A stretch of 64,000 nt of DNA from Streptomyces sp. DH41 (GCF_029813785.1 NZ_JARVKY010000002.1:62001-126000); one strand, 5' to 3'. Counted from the stretch's first letter, positions 10,292-19,262 are shown. A program made the numbers and translations. Notes: generated from the sequence alone by a model not told the origin.

Positions 10292-10920
10292 CCCAGCTCC
10301 ACGCGGCCGTCGCACACATCCACGAGGGCGGGTTCGTGGGTGGCGACCAGGAACGCCGTGCCCTGCTTCGCCCGCTCCGCGAGCAGTGCGGCCACCAGCT
10401 CGACGCGGTGTCCGTCGAGGTGCCGCTCGGGCTCGTCGAGCAGTACGACATCGGCGGGACGGACCAGCGTCAGCGCGAGGCTGAAGAGTTGGGACTGGCC
10501 GGACGACACCTGGTGGGGAAAGCGTTCACCCAGTGAGGACAGCCCCAGCCGTTCGACGACCCGGTCGGCCCGCTCGGTGGTCGCCGGGGTGTTGCCGTAC
10601 CAGGAGGCGGCGACCAGTGTCACCTGCTCGCGCAACGTCATGTCACGGGCGACCGGGATCGGCTCGACGAGCGAAGCCACGTGCCGCCGGTGCCGGGGCT
10701 TCGTCATGTCCGCGGGCTCACCCATCACCGAGACCGACCCGGCCGTGAGGCCCCGACTGCCCAGGAAGGCACGCAGGAGCGTCGTCTTGCCCGTCCCGTT
10801 GCCGCCCGTGACACACCAGAGCTCGCCCGGCGACGCATCGAACGTCGTAGGGGCGAGCAGCATGGTGTCACCCAGCGTGACCGTCGCGCCGTCCGCCGCT
10901 ATCACAGGAACTCCGGTCAC
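10288..10920 (-). CDS. ABC transporter ATP-binding protein, unusual signature
   Basis: 210 residues, GTG start at 10920 preceded by GGAG. Walker A is GGNGTGKTTLL (about 40), Walker B is DVVLLDEPERHLD, and the switch histidine is in VATHEPALV. The signature motif is VSSGQSQ rather than the usual LSGGQ, so its second and third positions are atypical. The small single domain fits the ATPase of an export or efflux pair with the downstream membrane protein. Substrate unknown. Confidence 0.85.
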   Translation of the reverse strand: MTGVPVIAADGATVTLGDTMLLAPTTFDASPGELWCVTGGNGTGKTTLLRAFLGSRGLTAGSVSVMGEPADMTKPRHRRHVASLVEPIPVARDMTLREQVTLVAASWYGNTPATTERADRVVERLGLSSLGERFPHQVSSGQSQLFSLALTLVRPADVVLLDEPERHLDGHRVELVAALLAERAKQGTAFLVATHEPALVDVCDGRVELG

Positions 10921-11078
10921 TCACACTCCAGGACCACACACGTTTCTCGTGACCGCGCACTCTACTCGTCGCCCGTATACGACCTGTTGACGCCCGTCGC
11001 CTCGAGGCCGGCCGTCATCCGCGCCATCGGCCTCTCTCCGGGAGCGTCGCTCAAGTGGCCTTCTCGCGTGGCAGGCGT

Positions 11079-11663
11079 TCAGCGCTTCCTGTCGTACGTC
11101 CGTACCACGATGCCGTTGCCGAAGGACCGCACTCCCTCCTGGACGAACTCGGAAACCTGAAAGCCCGAGCCGAACATCGGCATGCCCGTGCCCAGCACCA
11201 CCGGGTACGTCTTGACGACCAGCTCGTCGATCTCGTCGATCAGCTCGCCGGCCACGGCCGAGCCGCCGCACAGGTAGATGTCGAGGGCGCTGTCCTCCGC
11301 CTTCAACGCGCGGACCCTGCCGACCAGGTCCGCCGAGATGATCTCGACGTTCGGATCGGGCGACTCCGTGAGCGTGCGCGAGGCCACGTACTCACGCAGA
11401 TGGGCATAGGGGCTGGTGATGCCCTCTTTCAGAGCCAGGTCGTAGCTGGCCCTGCCCTGGATGATCGTGTCGAACCGTTTGTTGGGCAGGTCGTCGATCC
11501 CGAGGGGCCGGCGGCCATGGGTCGGCAGCGTCTCCGGATACTCCGCCGCCAGGAACGCGAAGAACTCCTCGTCGACGAACGGGACCATGAAGGACGCGTC
11601 GCCGTCCGGGCCACCGATGAAGCCGTCGATCGAGCAGGCGATGAAGTACGTGAGCTTGCGCAA
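11079..11663 (-). CDS. Dihydrofolate reductase-like (RibD C-terminal domain) protein
   Basis: 194 residues. RKLTYFIACSIDGFIGGPDGD at the N-terminus and YLCGGSAVAGELIDEIDELVV near 130 are hallmarks of the RibD_C/DHFR-like family often called dihydrofolate reductase family protein. It starts with TTG at 11663, with AAGGAG upstream; no ATG or GTG fits. Family members bind NADPH, but most have no known substrate. It is expressed from its own promoter at 11693-11721. Confidence 0.85.
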   Translation of the reverse strand: MRKLTYFIACSIDGFIGGPDGDASFMVPFVDEEFFAFLAAEYPETLPTHGRRPLGIDDLPNKRFDTIIQGRASYDLALKEGITSPYAHLREYVASRTLTESPDPNVEIISADLVGRVRALKAEDSALDIYLCGGSAVAGELIDEIDELVVKTYPVVLGTGMPMFGSGFQVSEFVQEGVRSFGNGIVVRTYDRKR

Positions 11664-11692
11664 AGTGGTCTCCTTCCGCGTTAACCACTCCA

Positions 11693-11721
11693 GTTATAGT
11701 ACTCTACTCGTAGTGGCTCAA
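11693..11721 (-). promoter_or_regulatory. Promoter of the RibD-like reductase gene
   Basis: On the minus strand TTGAGC (11721-11716) and TATAAC (11698-11693) are spaced by 17 bases, an almost ideal vegetative promoter in an unusually AT-rich patch. It sits about 30 bases before the TTG start. Confidence 0.65.
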
Positions 11722-11742
11722 GTGTTTTCCCGCTTTCCGCTG

Positions 11743-12378
11743 TCAGACGGCCACCGCGGTCTGCGGCTCGCGCCACATCGGCCACATCCGGGGGCCGTCC
11801 GGCAGGTCCAGGGCCCGGCCGGTGAACTCGAAGCCGAGGCGTTCGTACAGCACCCGGCTGCGAGCGCTGCTCGCCTCCAGATAGGCGGGCAGTCCCTCGC
11901 GGTCGCAACGGTCGAGGACCGACTCGATGAGCACGGTGCCCAGGCCTTCGCCCTGCCGCTCGGGGGCCACGCCGATCATCCACAGGTACGCGTGGGCCCG
12001 GCCGGACGGGTGGATGCCGTCCGTCAGCCGGGCGATCAGCTCGATGCGCTCGTTTCCCGGGTCGACGGCCTCGCGCACCTGGACGGGGACGTCGCCGGAC
12101 GCGTCACAGGGGTCGCCGCCCGGCCCGTCGCCGGTATGCCCGTCCGCCGGTACGGACAGCCACAGCGCGCAGGCCGCGCCGTCCTCGGTGAGATCGATAC
12201 GCCCGTCGGCGAGCACGGCGTCGGTGAAGGCGGCCATGAGCCGGTGGTGGGTCCGACGGCGGTACTCCTCGCCGGGGAAGACCCAGCCGCTCACCGGGTC
12301 GTCCTGGAAGGCCTCGTCCAGCAGCCGGACGACCGACTCCCGGTCGCCCTGCCCCGCCGTCCGGATCTCCACACCCAT
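11743..12378 (-). CDS. GNAT-family N-acetyltransferase
   Basis: 211 residues. The acetyl-CoA-binding motif is GVAPERQGEGLGTVLIESVLD (Q/RxxGxG/A) near 140, followed by PAYLEASSARSRVLYERLGF, a typical GNAT C-terminal beta strand and helix. The N-terminus IRTAGQGDRESVVRLLDEAF is the usual first strand and helix. A terminator-like hairpin at 12486-12524 separates it from the upstream polyprenyl synthase gene, so it is probably a separate unit. The acetyl acceptor is unknown. Confidence 0.88.
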   Translation of the reverse strand: MGVEIRTAGQGDRESVVRLLDEAFQDDPVSGWVFPGEEYRRRTHHRLMAAFTDAVLADGRIDLTEDGAACALWLSVPADGHTGDGPGGDPCDASGDVPVQVREAVDPGNERIELIARLTDGIHPSGRAHAYLWMIGVAPERQGEGLGTVLIESVLDRCDREGLPAYLEASSARSRVLYERLGFEFTGRALDLPDGPRMWPMWREPQTAVAV

Positions 12379-12485
12379 GTCCCGCCCGCCCTTCGACTCA
12401 ACACCGCTTGTGCGTACGGCGGTTGAGCCTAGTCGCCGACAACGGCGGACGGTGGTGGATGTTCCGGCCGCACGCCGGGAAGGGG

Positions 12486-12524
12486 GGCGGGCCCCGCACA
12501 CCGTGGGGAAGTGCGGGACCCGCC
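12486..12524 (-). terminator. Hairpin terminator after the polyprenyl synthase gene
   Basis: GGCGGGCCCCGCAC (12486-12499) pairs with GTGCGGGACCCGCC (12511-12524) with one mismatch over 14 positions and an 11-base loop. It lies about 95 bases beyond the polyprenyl synthase stop in the direction of transcription, ending the encapsulin operon. Confidence 0.7.
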
Positions 12525-12617
12525 GAACCGGAGCCCTTGGCGGTGCGGCCGTACGTCGGTCAGGTCCGTACGGCCCTGCACGGGCTCCGGGGTCTTGCGT
12601 GGCCGGCCGGGCGACCG

Positions 12618-13826
12618 TCAGGTGCTGCGACGGGTCACGAACTCGGCCAGCGCGAGCAGTCCGCCCGCCGCCTCCGGGTCGGGCACGGCGCGGGCCAGTT
12701 CCTGCATGGCCCTGGCCATCCGGTCGGCCGCCTGGGCCTGTGCCCAGTCCCGGCCGCCCGCCCGCTCCACGGCCAGTGCGGTGCGCTCCAGGTCCTCCTT
12801 GCCCTCGTCGTAAGGCGTCGCGTACAGCTCGGCGAGTCCGGCGGCGGCCGGGGTACCGGAGGTGAGGGCGGCGACCACCGGCAGCGACTTCTTGCGGGCG
12901 GCCAGGTCCGCGCCGGCCGGCTTGCCGGTACGGCGCGGGTCGCCCCATATGCCGATGACGTCGTCGATGAGCTGGAAGGCGAGGCCCGCCTCTCGGCCGA
13001 AGGCGTCCATGGCCTCGACGTCCTCGTCGGCGGCACCGGCGTACAGCGCGCCGAGGGCACAGGCGCATCCCAGCAGGGCGCCCGTCTTGGCCTCGGCCAT
13101 GGCGAGCGTCTCGTCGAGGGTGACGTCGCCCGGGGCGCGCCCCTCCATGGCCGTGTCCGCGTGCTGCCCCTCGCACAGCTCCATGACGCAGTCGGCGAGC
13201 CGGGTGGCCGCCGCCGCGGACGCCGGGTGCGGATCCGCGGCGAGCAGCCGCAGCGCCAGCGCCTGGAGGGCGTCCCCCGCGAGGATCGCGTCGGCGTCGC
13301 CGAACACGGTCCACGCGGTCGGCCGGTGGCGTCGGGTGGCGTCTCGGTCCATCACATCGTCGTGCAGCAACGTGAAGTTGTGGACCAGTTCCACCGCCGC
13401 CGCGGCCCGTACCGCCGCCGCCCGGGCCCCGGGGCCGCCGAGCGCGGCGGCCGAGGTGAGGACGAGCGCGGGACGGATCGCCTTGCCCGCGTTGCCCGCC
13501 GCGCGTGTGCCGTCCGCGTGCTGCCAGCCGAAGTGGTAGAGCGCGGTACGGCGCATCGAAGCGGGCAGTGACGCCATGGCGGACCGCAGTTCCGGGTCGA
13601 CCGACGCCCGCGACTCCCGGAGGAGCGCCACCGCCTCGTGCCCCTCGGACATCACCGCCTCGTGCCCGTCGGACGCCATCGGCTCCCGCCCGTCGGACAC
13701 GACCGGCCCATGCCCGTCGGATGGCGTTCCCGGCTCCTTCTCCCGCTGCGTGCCGATGGGCCCGTGCCTTTCCAGCGTCCCGGTGGGGTGACGCGTCTCG
13801 GTGGCGCTGCGCCGAGCCTCTGTCAT
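12618..13826 (-). CDS. Polyprenyl diphosphate synthase, probable encapsulin cargo
   Basis: 402 residues. The catalytic trans-prenyltransferase domain starts near residue 75, with the first aspartate-rich motif DDVMD (156-160) and a second motif DDVIG (288-292). It condenses IPP with allylic diphosphates. Chain length cannot be read. The first 70 residues are not part of the fold. They are low-complexity, Gly/Pro/Ser/His-rich, and contain four tandem octapeptides (36-67). The gene follows a family 2B encapsulin shell gene by 87 bases, same strand, ATG preceded by GGAGG. In family 2B systems, polyprenyl transferases and terpene cyclases are the known cargo types, and disordered N-termini target them to the shell. 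The cargo role here is inferred. Confidence 0.9.
   Translation of the reverse strand: MTEARRSATETRHPTGTLERHGPIGTQREKEPGTPSDGHGPVVSDGREPMASDGHEAVMSEGHEAVALLRESRASVDPELRSAMASLPASMRRTALYHFGWQHADGTRAAGNAGKAIRPALVLTSAAALGGPGARAAAVRAAAAVELVHNFTLLHDDVMDRDATRRHRPTAWTVFGDADAILAGDALQALALRLLAADPHPASAAAATRLADCVMELCEGQHADTAMEGRAPGDVTLDETLAMAEAKTGALLGCACALGALYAGAADEDVEAMDAFGREAGLAFQLIDDVIGIWGDPRRTGKPAGADLAARKKSLPVVAALTSGTPAAAGLAELYATPYDEGKEDLERTALAVERAGGRDWAQAQAADRMARAMQELARAVPDPEAAGGLLALAEFVTRRST
13626..13721 (-). repeat. Four tandem 24-bp units encoding octapeptide repeats
   Basis: Inside the N-terminal extension of the polyprenyl synthase, four in-frame octapeptides follow one another without gaps: SDGHGPVV, SDGREPMA, SDGHEAVM, SEGHEAVA. 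The repeats keep S-(D/E)-G-(H/R) at the front and vary at the back. This is compatible with a flexible shell-binding segment. Confidence 0.85.
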
Positions 13827-13913
13827 GGACTCACCTCCCCCATACGCCCGCCTCCGTACCCCCGGGGTGTACCCGCCCCGAAGGGCGGGAACACGGCGTT
13901 CGGGAGACTGGCG

Positions 13914-15320
13914 TCACTGCCAGCGGCCGATCTCGACGTTCTCCAGGACGCCGAGCGCGTCCGGTACGAGGACCGCGGCCGAGTAGTAGGCCGTGACCAG
14001 GTACTTGATGATGGCCTGCTCGTTGATGCCCATGAAGCGCACCGACAGACTCGGCTCGATCTCGTCCGGGATGCCGGTGGCACGCAGACCGATGACGCCC
14101 TGGTCCTGCTCGCCGGTACGCATCGCGATGATCGAGGACGTGCGGGCCTCGGTGACCGGAATCTTGTTGCACGGGTAGATCGGCACACCGCGCCAGGTCG
14201 GGATGCGGTTGCCGGCGATGTCGATGGTCTCGGGGACGAGCCCGCGCCTGTTGAGCTCGCGTCCGATGGCGGCGATCGCACGCGGGTGGGCGAGGAGCAG
14301 CTTGGTACCGCGCCGGCGGCTGAGCAGCTCGTCCAGGTCGTCCGGGCCGGGCACGCCGTCGTGCGGCTGGATCCGCTGGTCGTACTCGCAGTTGTGCAGC
14401 AGGCCGAACTCGCGGTTGTTGACGAGCTCGTGCTCCTGGCGCTCCTTCAGCGCCTCGACCGTCAGCCGGATCTGCTGCTCGGTCTGGTTCATCGGCTGGT
14501 TGTAGAGGTCGGCCACGCGCGAGTGGATGCGCAGCACGGTCTGGGCGACGCTCAACTCGTATTCACGGGGCCGGGCCTCGTAGTCGACGAAGGTGTGCGG
14601 GATGTCCGGCTCGCCGCTGTGACCGGCGGAGAGGTCGATGGCCTTCTCGCCGAGCTTGTTGGTGCGCTGCTCGGGGATCGAGCGCCGCTCCTCGAGGTGC
14701 GTACGCAGGGAGTCCGCGCGCTCCGCGATCTGCTCCACCTCCTGGCGGGGCAGCACCAGCACCGTGCAGGCGGTGACCGTGCGGGCGGTGTACTCCCAGA
14801 TGGCGTCCCCGTCGAGCAGCGCCTGGTCGCCGAAGTAGGCGCCGTCGGCGAGGACGCCGAGCACCGCGTCGTCGCCGTAGGGGCCGGTGCCGACCTTCTC
14901 CACCTTGCCGTGCGCCAGCAGGTAGACCTCGTCGGCCTGGCCACCGAACGAGGCGATCACCTCGCCGGGGCCGAACTCCCGCTGCACACAGCGCTGCGCC
15001 AGCTCCGAGAGCACCTCCTCGTCCTCGTACGACCGCAGGGCCGGCAGCTCGCCCAGCTCGGCGGGGATGACCTCGACGCGGTCGCCGGTCTTCACGAACG
15101 TCACCCGGCCGTCGCCCACGGCGAAGGTCATGCGCCGGTTCACCCGGTACGTGCCGCCCTGGACGTCGATCCAGGGAAGCGTGCGCAGCAACCAGCGGGA
15201 GCTGATCTCCTGCATCTGAGGTACGGACTTGGTCGTGGTGGCCAGGTTCCGCGCGGCCGCCGTGCCAAGACTCTGCTGCGGCCTGGTCTGCTCGGTGCGG
15301 ACCTCTTCGCCTACCGACAT
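13914..15320 (-). CDS. Family 2B encapsulin shell protein with cyclic-nucleotide-binding domain
   Basis: 468 residues, ATG 15320 with GGAGGGG upstream. An HK97-like encapsulin fold is interrupted by an inserted CRP-type cNMP-binding domain at about 105-215: [32 protein letters not shown], then [21 protein letters not shown]. The C-terminal part ([39 protein letters not shown], then [21 protein letters not shown]) matches the EshA-like proteins long annotated as nucleotide-binding and now assigned to family 2B encapsulins. It should assemble into a protein shell that encloses the polyprenyl synthase encoded downstream. Whether the domain binds cAMP is not shown. Confidence 0.92.
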   Translation of the reverse strand: MSVGEEVRTEQTRPQQSLGTAAARNLATTTKSVPQMQEISSRWLLRTLPWIDVQGGTYRVNRRMTFAVGDGRVTFVKTGDRVEVIPAELGELPALRSYEDEEVLSELAQRCVQREFGPGEVIASFGGQADEVYLLAHGKVEKVGTGPYGDDAVLGVLADGAYFGDQALLDGDAIWEYTARTVTACTVLVLPRQEVEQIAERADSLRTHLEERRSIPEQRTNKLGEKAIDLSAGHSGEPDIPHTFVDYEARPREYELSVAQTVLRIHSRVADLYNQPMNQTEQQIRLTVEALKERQEHELVNNREFGLLHNCEYDQRIQPHDGVPGPDDLDELLSRRRGTKLLLAHPRAIAAIGRELNRRGLVPETIDIAGNRIPTWRGVPIYPCNKIPVTEARTSSIIAMRTGEQDQGVIGLRATGIPDEIEPSLSVRFMGINEQAIIKYLVTAYYSAAVLVPDALGVLENVEIGRWQ

Positions 15321-15635
15321 AAGGAATTGCCCCTCCGGTCGTGCCGGGCGGCTGTGCCCGGCATCGATGTGCGAGCACCAGCCTTCCTCACGGAGCGTGC
15401 CGGTGCTATTACCCGAACGAGCGGGAATGGATCACCGGCGACCGGGGCAGACAGGAGAGCTTGTTCGGTGGATCGGCGTCTTGTCCGGTTCCGTCCGGGC
15501 TGTTGGCCGGGACAGGATTGTCCGGATCGGATCGCACACGGACCGAACAAGTACTAGGGAGCGCTCCGTTTCGGTAGAAGCACCGTACGAGGCGGTCGCG
15601 CCGGGCGGTCGTCGCGCAGCGTGAAGGAGTCGGCC
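15321..15635. promoter_or_regulatory. Divergent promoter region of encapsulin and amidase genes
   Basis: 315 bases with no gene. It must contain the encapsulin promoter (minus) and the amidase promoter (plus). I see ribosome-binding sites on both sides and an AT-rich TAATAG on the minus strand near 15410, but no confident -35/-10 pair. Confidence 0.45.
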
Positions 15636-16226
15636 GTGGCCTCACCCATGTCCGCGAGCAGTTTCCTCAAGGCACTGAAAGCAGAGGGCCTCACCGTCGT
15701 CCAGGTCGGCGACTGGCGGGACCACAACCGCAACCACAAGGGCCCGTGGGGGCCCGTGCACGGCGTGATGATCCACCACACGGTCACCAAAGGCAGCAAA
15801 CGGACCGTGGAGATCTGCCGCAAGGGCTACGAGGGCCTGCCCGGGCCCCTGTGCCACGGGGTCATCACCAAGGACGGCAAAGTCCACCTGGTCGGGTACG
15901 GCCGGGCCAACCACGCCGGGCTCGGCGACGACGACGTCCTGCGCGCGGTGATCGCGGAGAAGGGGCTGCCCCGGGACAACGAGACGAAAACCGACGGCAA
16001 CCGGCACTTCTACGGCTTCGAGTGCGAGAACCTGGGCGACGGCGACGATCCGTGGCCGGCGGCACAGCTGGAGGCGATCGAGCGGGCCGCGGCCGCCGTC
16101 TGCCGCCACCACGGGTGGAATGAACGATCCGTCATCGGCCACCTCGAATGGCAGCCGGGGAAGGTCGACCCCCGGGGGTTCACGATGGCGTCGATGCGGG
16201 GGCGGATCCGGGACCGGCTGAAGTGA
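15636..16226 (+). CDS. N-acetylmuramoyl-L-alanine amidase (Amidase_2 family)
   Basis: 196 residues from GTG 15636, with GAAGGAG six bases before it. The zinc ligand set is visible: the first His in MIHHTV, then VGYGRANHAGLG, and GHLEWQPGKVDPRGF, the GH-E--PG-K-DP signature. The enzyme cuts the amide between MurNAc and the stem peptide. No signal peptide or cell-wall-binding repeats are present, so it may be cytoplasmic or phage-lysozyme-like. It is divergent from the encapsulin gene. Confidence 0.88.
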   Translation: MASPMSASSFLKALKAEGLTVVQVGDWRDHNRNHKGPWGPVHGVMIHHTVTKGSKRTVEICRKGYEGLPGPLCHGVITKDGKVHLVGYGRANHAGLGDDDVLRAVIAEKGLPRDNETKTDGNRHFYGFECENLGDGDDPWPAAQLEAIERAAAAVCRHHGWNERSVIGHLEWQPGKVDPRGFTMASMRGRIRDRLK

Positions 16227-16263
16227 CCCGCGCGCCGCGCGCCGGCGGCGTGACAATGGCAGG

Positions 16264-17172
16264 GTGAACGGCACCGACACCTCCGGCCTCGCCATCCTGC
16301 GACCTCGCCTGCCCTCACCGTTGCAGGAGATCGCCGACGGGCGGTTCGAGCGTCGCGGTGTCCGGTTGCTGCTCAAGCGGGACGATCTGATCCACCCCGA
16401 ACTGGTCGGCAACAAGTGGCGCAAACTCGCGCCGAATCTCGCCATGGCGGGCGGGCGTGCCGTCGTCACGTTCGGCGGCGCCTACTCCAACCACCTGCGT
16501 GCCACGGCCGCCGCGGGCCGACTGCTCGGGCTGCCCACGGTGGGCGTGGTGCGCGGTCAGGAACTGGCCGGCCGGCCGCTCAACCCCTCCCTGGCCCGGT
16601 GCGCGGCCGACGGCATGCGGCTGCACTTCGTCGACCGCTCGACGTACCGCCGCAAGACGGAACCGGCGACCCTGGCGGCCCTCCTGCGCTCGGCGGACGC
16701 CGAGGACGCGATCGTCGTCCCCGAGGGCGGCAGCAACGCGGAGGCCGTCCGCGGCTGCCGGGCCCTCGGGAAGGAACTGGGCGAGCACACCGACGTGGCC
16801 GCCCTCGCCTGCGGCACCGGCGGCACGCTCGCCGGGCTGGCCGCCGGCCTCCCTCCGGGCCGTCGCACGCTGGGCATACCGGTGCTCAAGGGCGGCTTCC
16901 TGGCCGACGACATACGGCGCCTCCAGGAGCGCGCCTTCGGCGGGCTCCGCGGCTCCTGGAGCCTCGACGACCGCTTCCACTGCGGCGGCTACGCCCGCAC
17001 CACTCCCGAACTCGACTCCTTCGCCGAGGACTTCGAACACCGCCACGGCCTCCCCGTGGAGCGCGTCTATGTCGCCAAGATGCTCCACGCCCTGCTCACC
17101 CTCACCGAGGAGGGCGCCTTCCCCCGCGGGACCACCCTGACGGCGGTCGTCACGGGCCGCCCCTTTCCCTGA
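16264..17172 (+). CDS. PLP-dependent deaminase / D-cysteine desulfhydrase-like enzyme
   Basis: 302 residues, GTG start at 16264. The fold-type II PLP signature LLLKRDDLIHPELVGNKWRKL carries the Schiff-base lysine (near residue 51). GGAYSNHLRATAAAGRLLG follows, and a phosphate-binding CGTGGTLAGLAAG loop lies near 180. The family includes ACC deaminase and D-cysteine desulfhydrase, and specificity cannot be assigned. It follows the amidase by 37 bases on the same strand and may share its transcript. Confidence 0.85.
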   Translation: MNGTDTSGLAILRPRLPSPLQEIADGRFERRGVRLLLKRDDLIHPELVGNKWRKLAPNLAMAGGRAVVTFGGAYSNHLRATAAAGRLLGLPTVGVVRGQELAGRPLNPSLARCAADGMRLHFVDRSTYRRKTEPATLAALLRSADAEDAIVVPEGGSNAEAVRGCRALGKELGEHTDVAALACGTGGTLAGLAAGLPPGRRTLGIPVLKGGFLADDIRRLQERAFGGLRGSWSLDDRFHCGGYARTTPELDSFAEDFEHRHGLPVERVYVAKMLHALLTLTEEGAFPRGTTLTAVVTGRPFP

Positions 17173-17349
17173 ACGGGCCCGCCCGGCCGGGGCTGTCCGG
17201 GGGGCTCGCTCCGGCGCCCGGCGCCGCACGCGCGCGTGGCGTCCCGCCTCGCCAGACCGTGTCGGACCGCCCGCACCGCGGGCCGCGTCGGACCGCCCCC
17301 ACACCGCCGGATCCACGGCGCACCGCCGGCGACCCGGCCGGCCGGGCCG

Positions 17350-18942
17350 CTACGCCGTCTCCCGGTACGCCGCCGCCTCCTCCAGGTCCAGCCGGCGCAG
17401 CAGCGTCCGCAGCATCTCGTCGTCGATGTAGCGGCCGTCCCGCAGCCGGACGAAGACCTCCCGCTCGGCGCCGATCATCTCCCGGGACAGCCGCCGGTAG
17501 GTGTCGTCGACGGTCTCGCCGGTGACGGGGTTGGCCTGCCCGAGCCGTTCCCAGACGGCGTTGCGGCGACGCTCCAGGACCGTTCGGAGGCGGTCGGCCA
17601 GCGGAGCCGGCAGGGCGTTGCGCTCGTCGGCGAGGAGTTCGTCCAGGCGCTGCTCGGCGGCGCGGGAGGCCTGCGCCTGCGCGTTGGCCTCCGCCAGGGT
17701 CTCGGCCTGTACGTCGCGTGCGGGGAACTTCAGCAGGCGGATCAGCGGCGGCAGGGTGACGCCCTGGACGACGAGCGTGCCGATGACCGTGGTGAAGGTG
17801 AGGAACAGGATGAGATCGCGCTCGGGGAAGGGCTCGCCGTCGTGCATGGTGAGCGGAATGGAGAAGGCGATCGCCAGTGAGACCACGCCCCGCATCCCGG
17901 CCCAGCCGATCACGAACGGCCCCCTCCAGGAGAGGTCCCCCTCGCGCGCGCGGACGCGTGCCGACAGCCGCGGCAGGAAGGTCGCCGGATACACCCACAC
18001 GAATCTCGCCACGGCGACCACCAGGAAGACGGCGACCGCATACCAGGCGACCTCGGCACCCTCGTACCCGCCGAGACCCTTCAGGACGACGGGCAGCTGG
18101 AGTCCGATCAGGGCGAACACCGCCGACTCCAGGACGAACGCGACCATCTTCCACACCGCGTCCTCCTGGAGACGGGTGGCGAAGTCGACCTGCCACGCGC
18201 GGTGGCCGAGACAGAGCGCGACGACCACCACCGCGAGCACCCCGGAGGCGTGCAGCTGCTCGGCGACCGCGTAGGCGACGAAGGGGATCAGCAACGAGAG
18301 CGTGTTCTGCAGCAGCGCCTCCCTCAGGCGGATGCGCAGCCACTGGAGCGGCACCATCAGCACCAGTCCGACGCCGACGCCGCCGATCGCCGCGATCAGG
18401 AACTCCGTGATGCCCCCGGCCCAGGTGGCGCCCTCGCCGACCGCCGCGGCGAGCGCCACCCTGAAGGCGGTGATCGCGGTGGCGTCGTTCACCAGGGACT
18501 CTCCCTGGAGGATCGTGGTGATGCGGGAGGGCAGCCCCACGCGGCGGGCGACCGCCGTGGCCGCGACCGCGTCCGGCGGCGCCACCACCGCGCCGAGCAC
18601 CAGGGCCGCGGTCAGCGGCAGACCGGGCACGATCAGGTACGCGGCGCAGCCTACGACGAAGGTCGCGAAGAGCACGTAGCCCACGGACAGCAGCGCCACG
18701 GGCCGCAGCTGGGCCCGCAGGTCGAGGTAGGAGCTGTCGGTGGCCGCCGTATGGAGCAGCGGGGGCAGCAGCAGCGGCAGGACGATGTGCGGGTCGAGGG
18801 TGTAGTCGGGCACGCCGGGTACATAGCTCACCGCCAGGCCCACCGCGACCAGCAGCAGCGGCGCCGGCACGGGCACCCGCCGTCCCGCCGCGGCGATCGC
18901 GGCGCTGCCCGCCACCAGCAACAGCAGCGGCATCACGTCCAT
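17350..18942 (-). CDS. Na+/H+ antiporter, CPA1 (NhaP-type)
   Basis: 530 residues. About 12 transmembrane segments fill residues 1-400, with the ion-translocation motif ESLVNDATAI near 145 and an AVVAPPDAVAATAVARR loop. A soluble C-terminal tail of about 130 residues is rich in charged helices. CPA1 antiporters exchange Na+ or K+ for protons. The ATG at 18942 is used because residues before it are charged and precede the first membrane segment. It is divergent from the UBP zinc-finger gene, 59 bases apart. Confidence 0.9.
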   Translation of the reverse strand: MDVMPLLLLVAGSAAIAAAGRRVPVPAPLLLVAVGLAVSYVPGVPDYTLDPHIVLPLLLPPLLHTAATDSSYLDLRAQLRPVALLSVGYVLFATFVVGCAAYLIVPGLPLTAALVLGAVVAPPDAVAATAVARRVGLPSRITTILQGESLVNDATAITAFRVALAAAVGEGATWAGGITEFLIAAIGGVGVGLVLMVPLQWLRIRLREALLQNTLSLLIPFVAYAVAEQLHASGVLAVVVVALCLGHRAWQVDFATRLQEDAVWKMVAFVLESAVFALIGLQLPVVLKGLGGYEGAEVAWYAVAVFLVVAVARFVWVYPATFLPRLSARVRAREGDLSWRGPFVIGWAGMRGVVSLAIAFSIPLTMHDGEPFPERDLILFLTFTTVIGTLVVQGVTLPPLIRLLKFPARDVQAETLAEANAQAQASRAAEQRLDELLADERNALPAPLADRLRTVLERRRNAVWERLGQANPVTGETVDDTYRRLSREMIGAEREVFVRLRDGRYIDDEMLRTLLRRLDLEEAAAYRETA

Positions 18943-19001
18943 CGTCCTCGCCCGCTCTCTCTCCGCGCGGCCCTCCGCACACCCGACGTAACCTGGCAAT
19001 C

Positions 19002-19262
19002 ATGAGACAGTGCACGCACGCCGACGCGCTGCCGCACCCGGAACCGGAACCGCGGAGCGAGACCTGTCCGGAGTGTCTGGCCGAGGGCACGGACCCGGTG
19101 CAGCTGAGGCTGTGCCTCGTCTGCGGTCATGTCGGCTGCTGCGACTCCTCGCCCAGGCGGCACGCGACGGCGCACCACGAGGACACCGGCCACCCGGTCA
19201 TGCGGACCTTCGAGCCCGGGGAGAACTGGCGCTGGTGCTTCGTCGACCACGTCCTCGTGTGA
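19002..19262 (+). CDS. UBP-type zinc-finger protein
   Basis: 86 residues, nearly all a zf-UBP domain: C4-T-H-A, then CPEC, LCLVCGHVGCCDSS, HATAHHEDTGHPVMR and WCFVDHVLV. In eukaryotes this finger binds the C-terminal glycine of ubiquitin. Its role in bacteria is unknown. It is divergently paired with an antiporter gene, an arrangement that suggests shared regulation. Confidence 0.9.
   Translation: MRQCTHADALPHPEPEPRSETCPECLAEGTDPVQLRLCLVCGHVGCCDSSPRRHATAHHEDTGHPVMRTFEPGENWRWCFVDHVLV

Noticed and set aside
11743..13314. Single fusion protein of prenyltransferase shadow plus acetyltransferase
   Set aside because: The upstream part of that open frame is the wrong frame of the polyprenyl synthase; the acetyltransferase has its own ATG at 12378 and a terminator intervenes.
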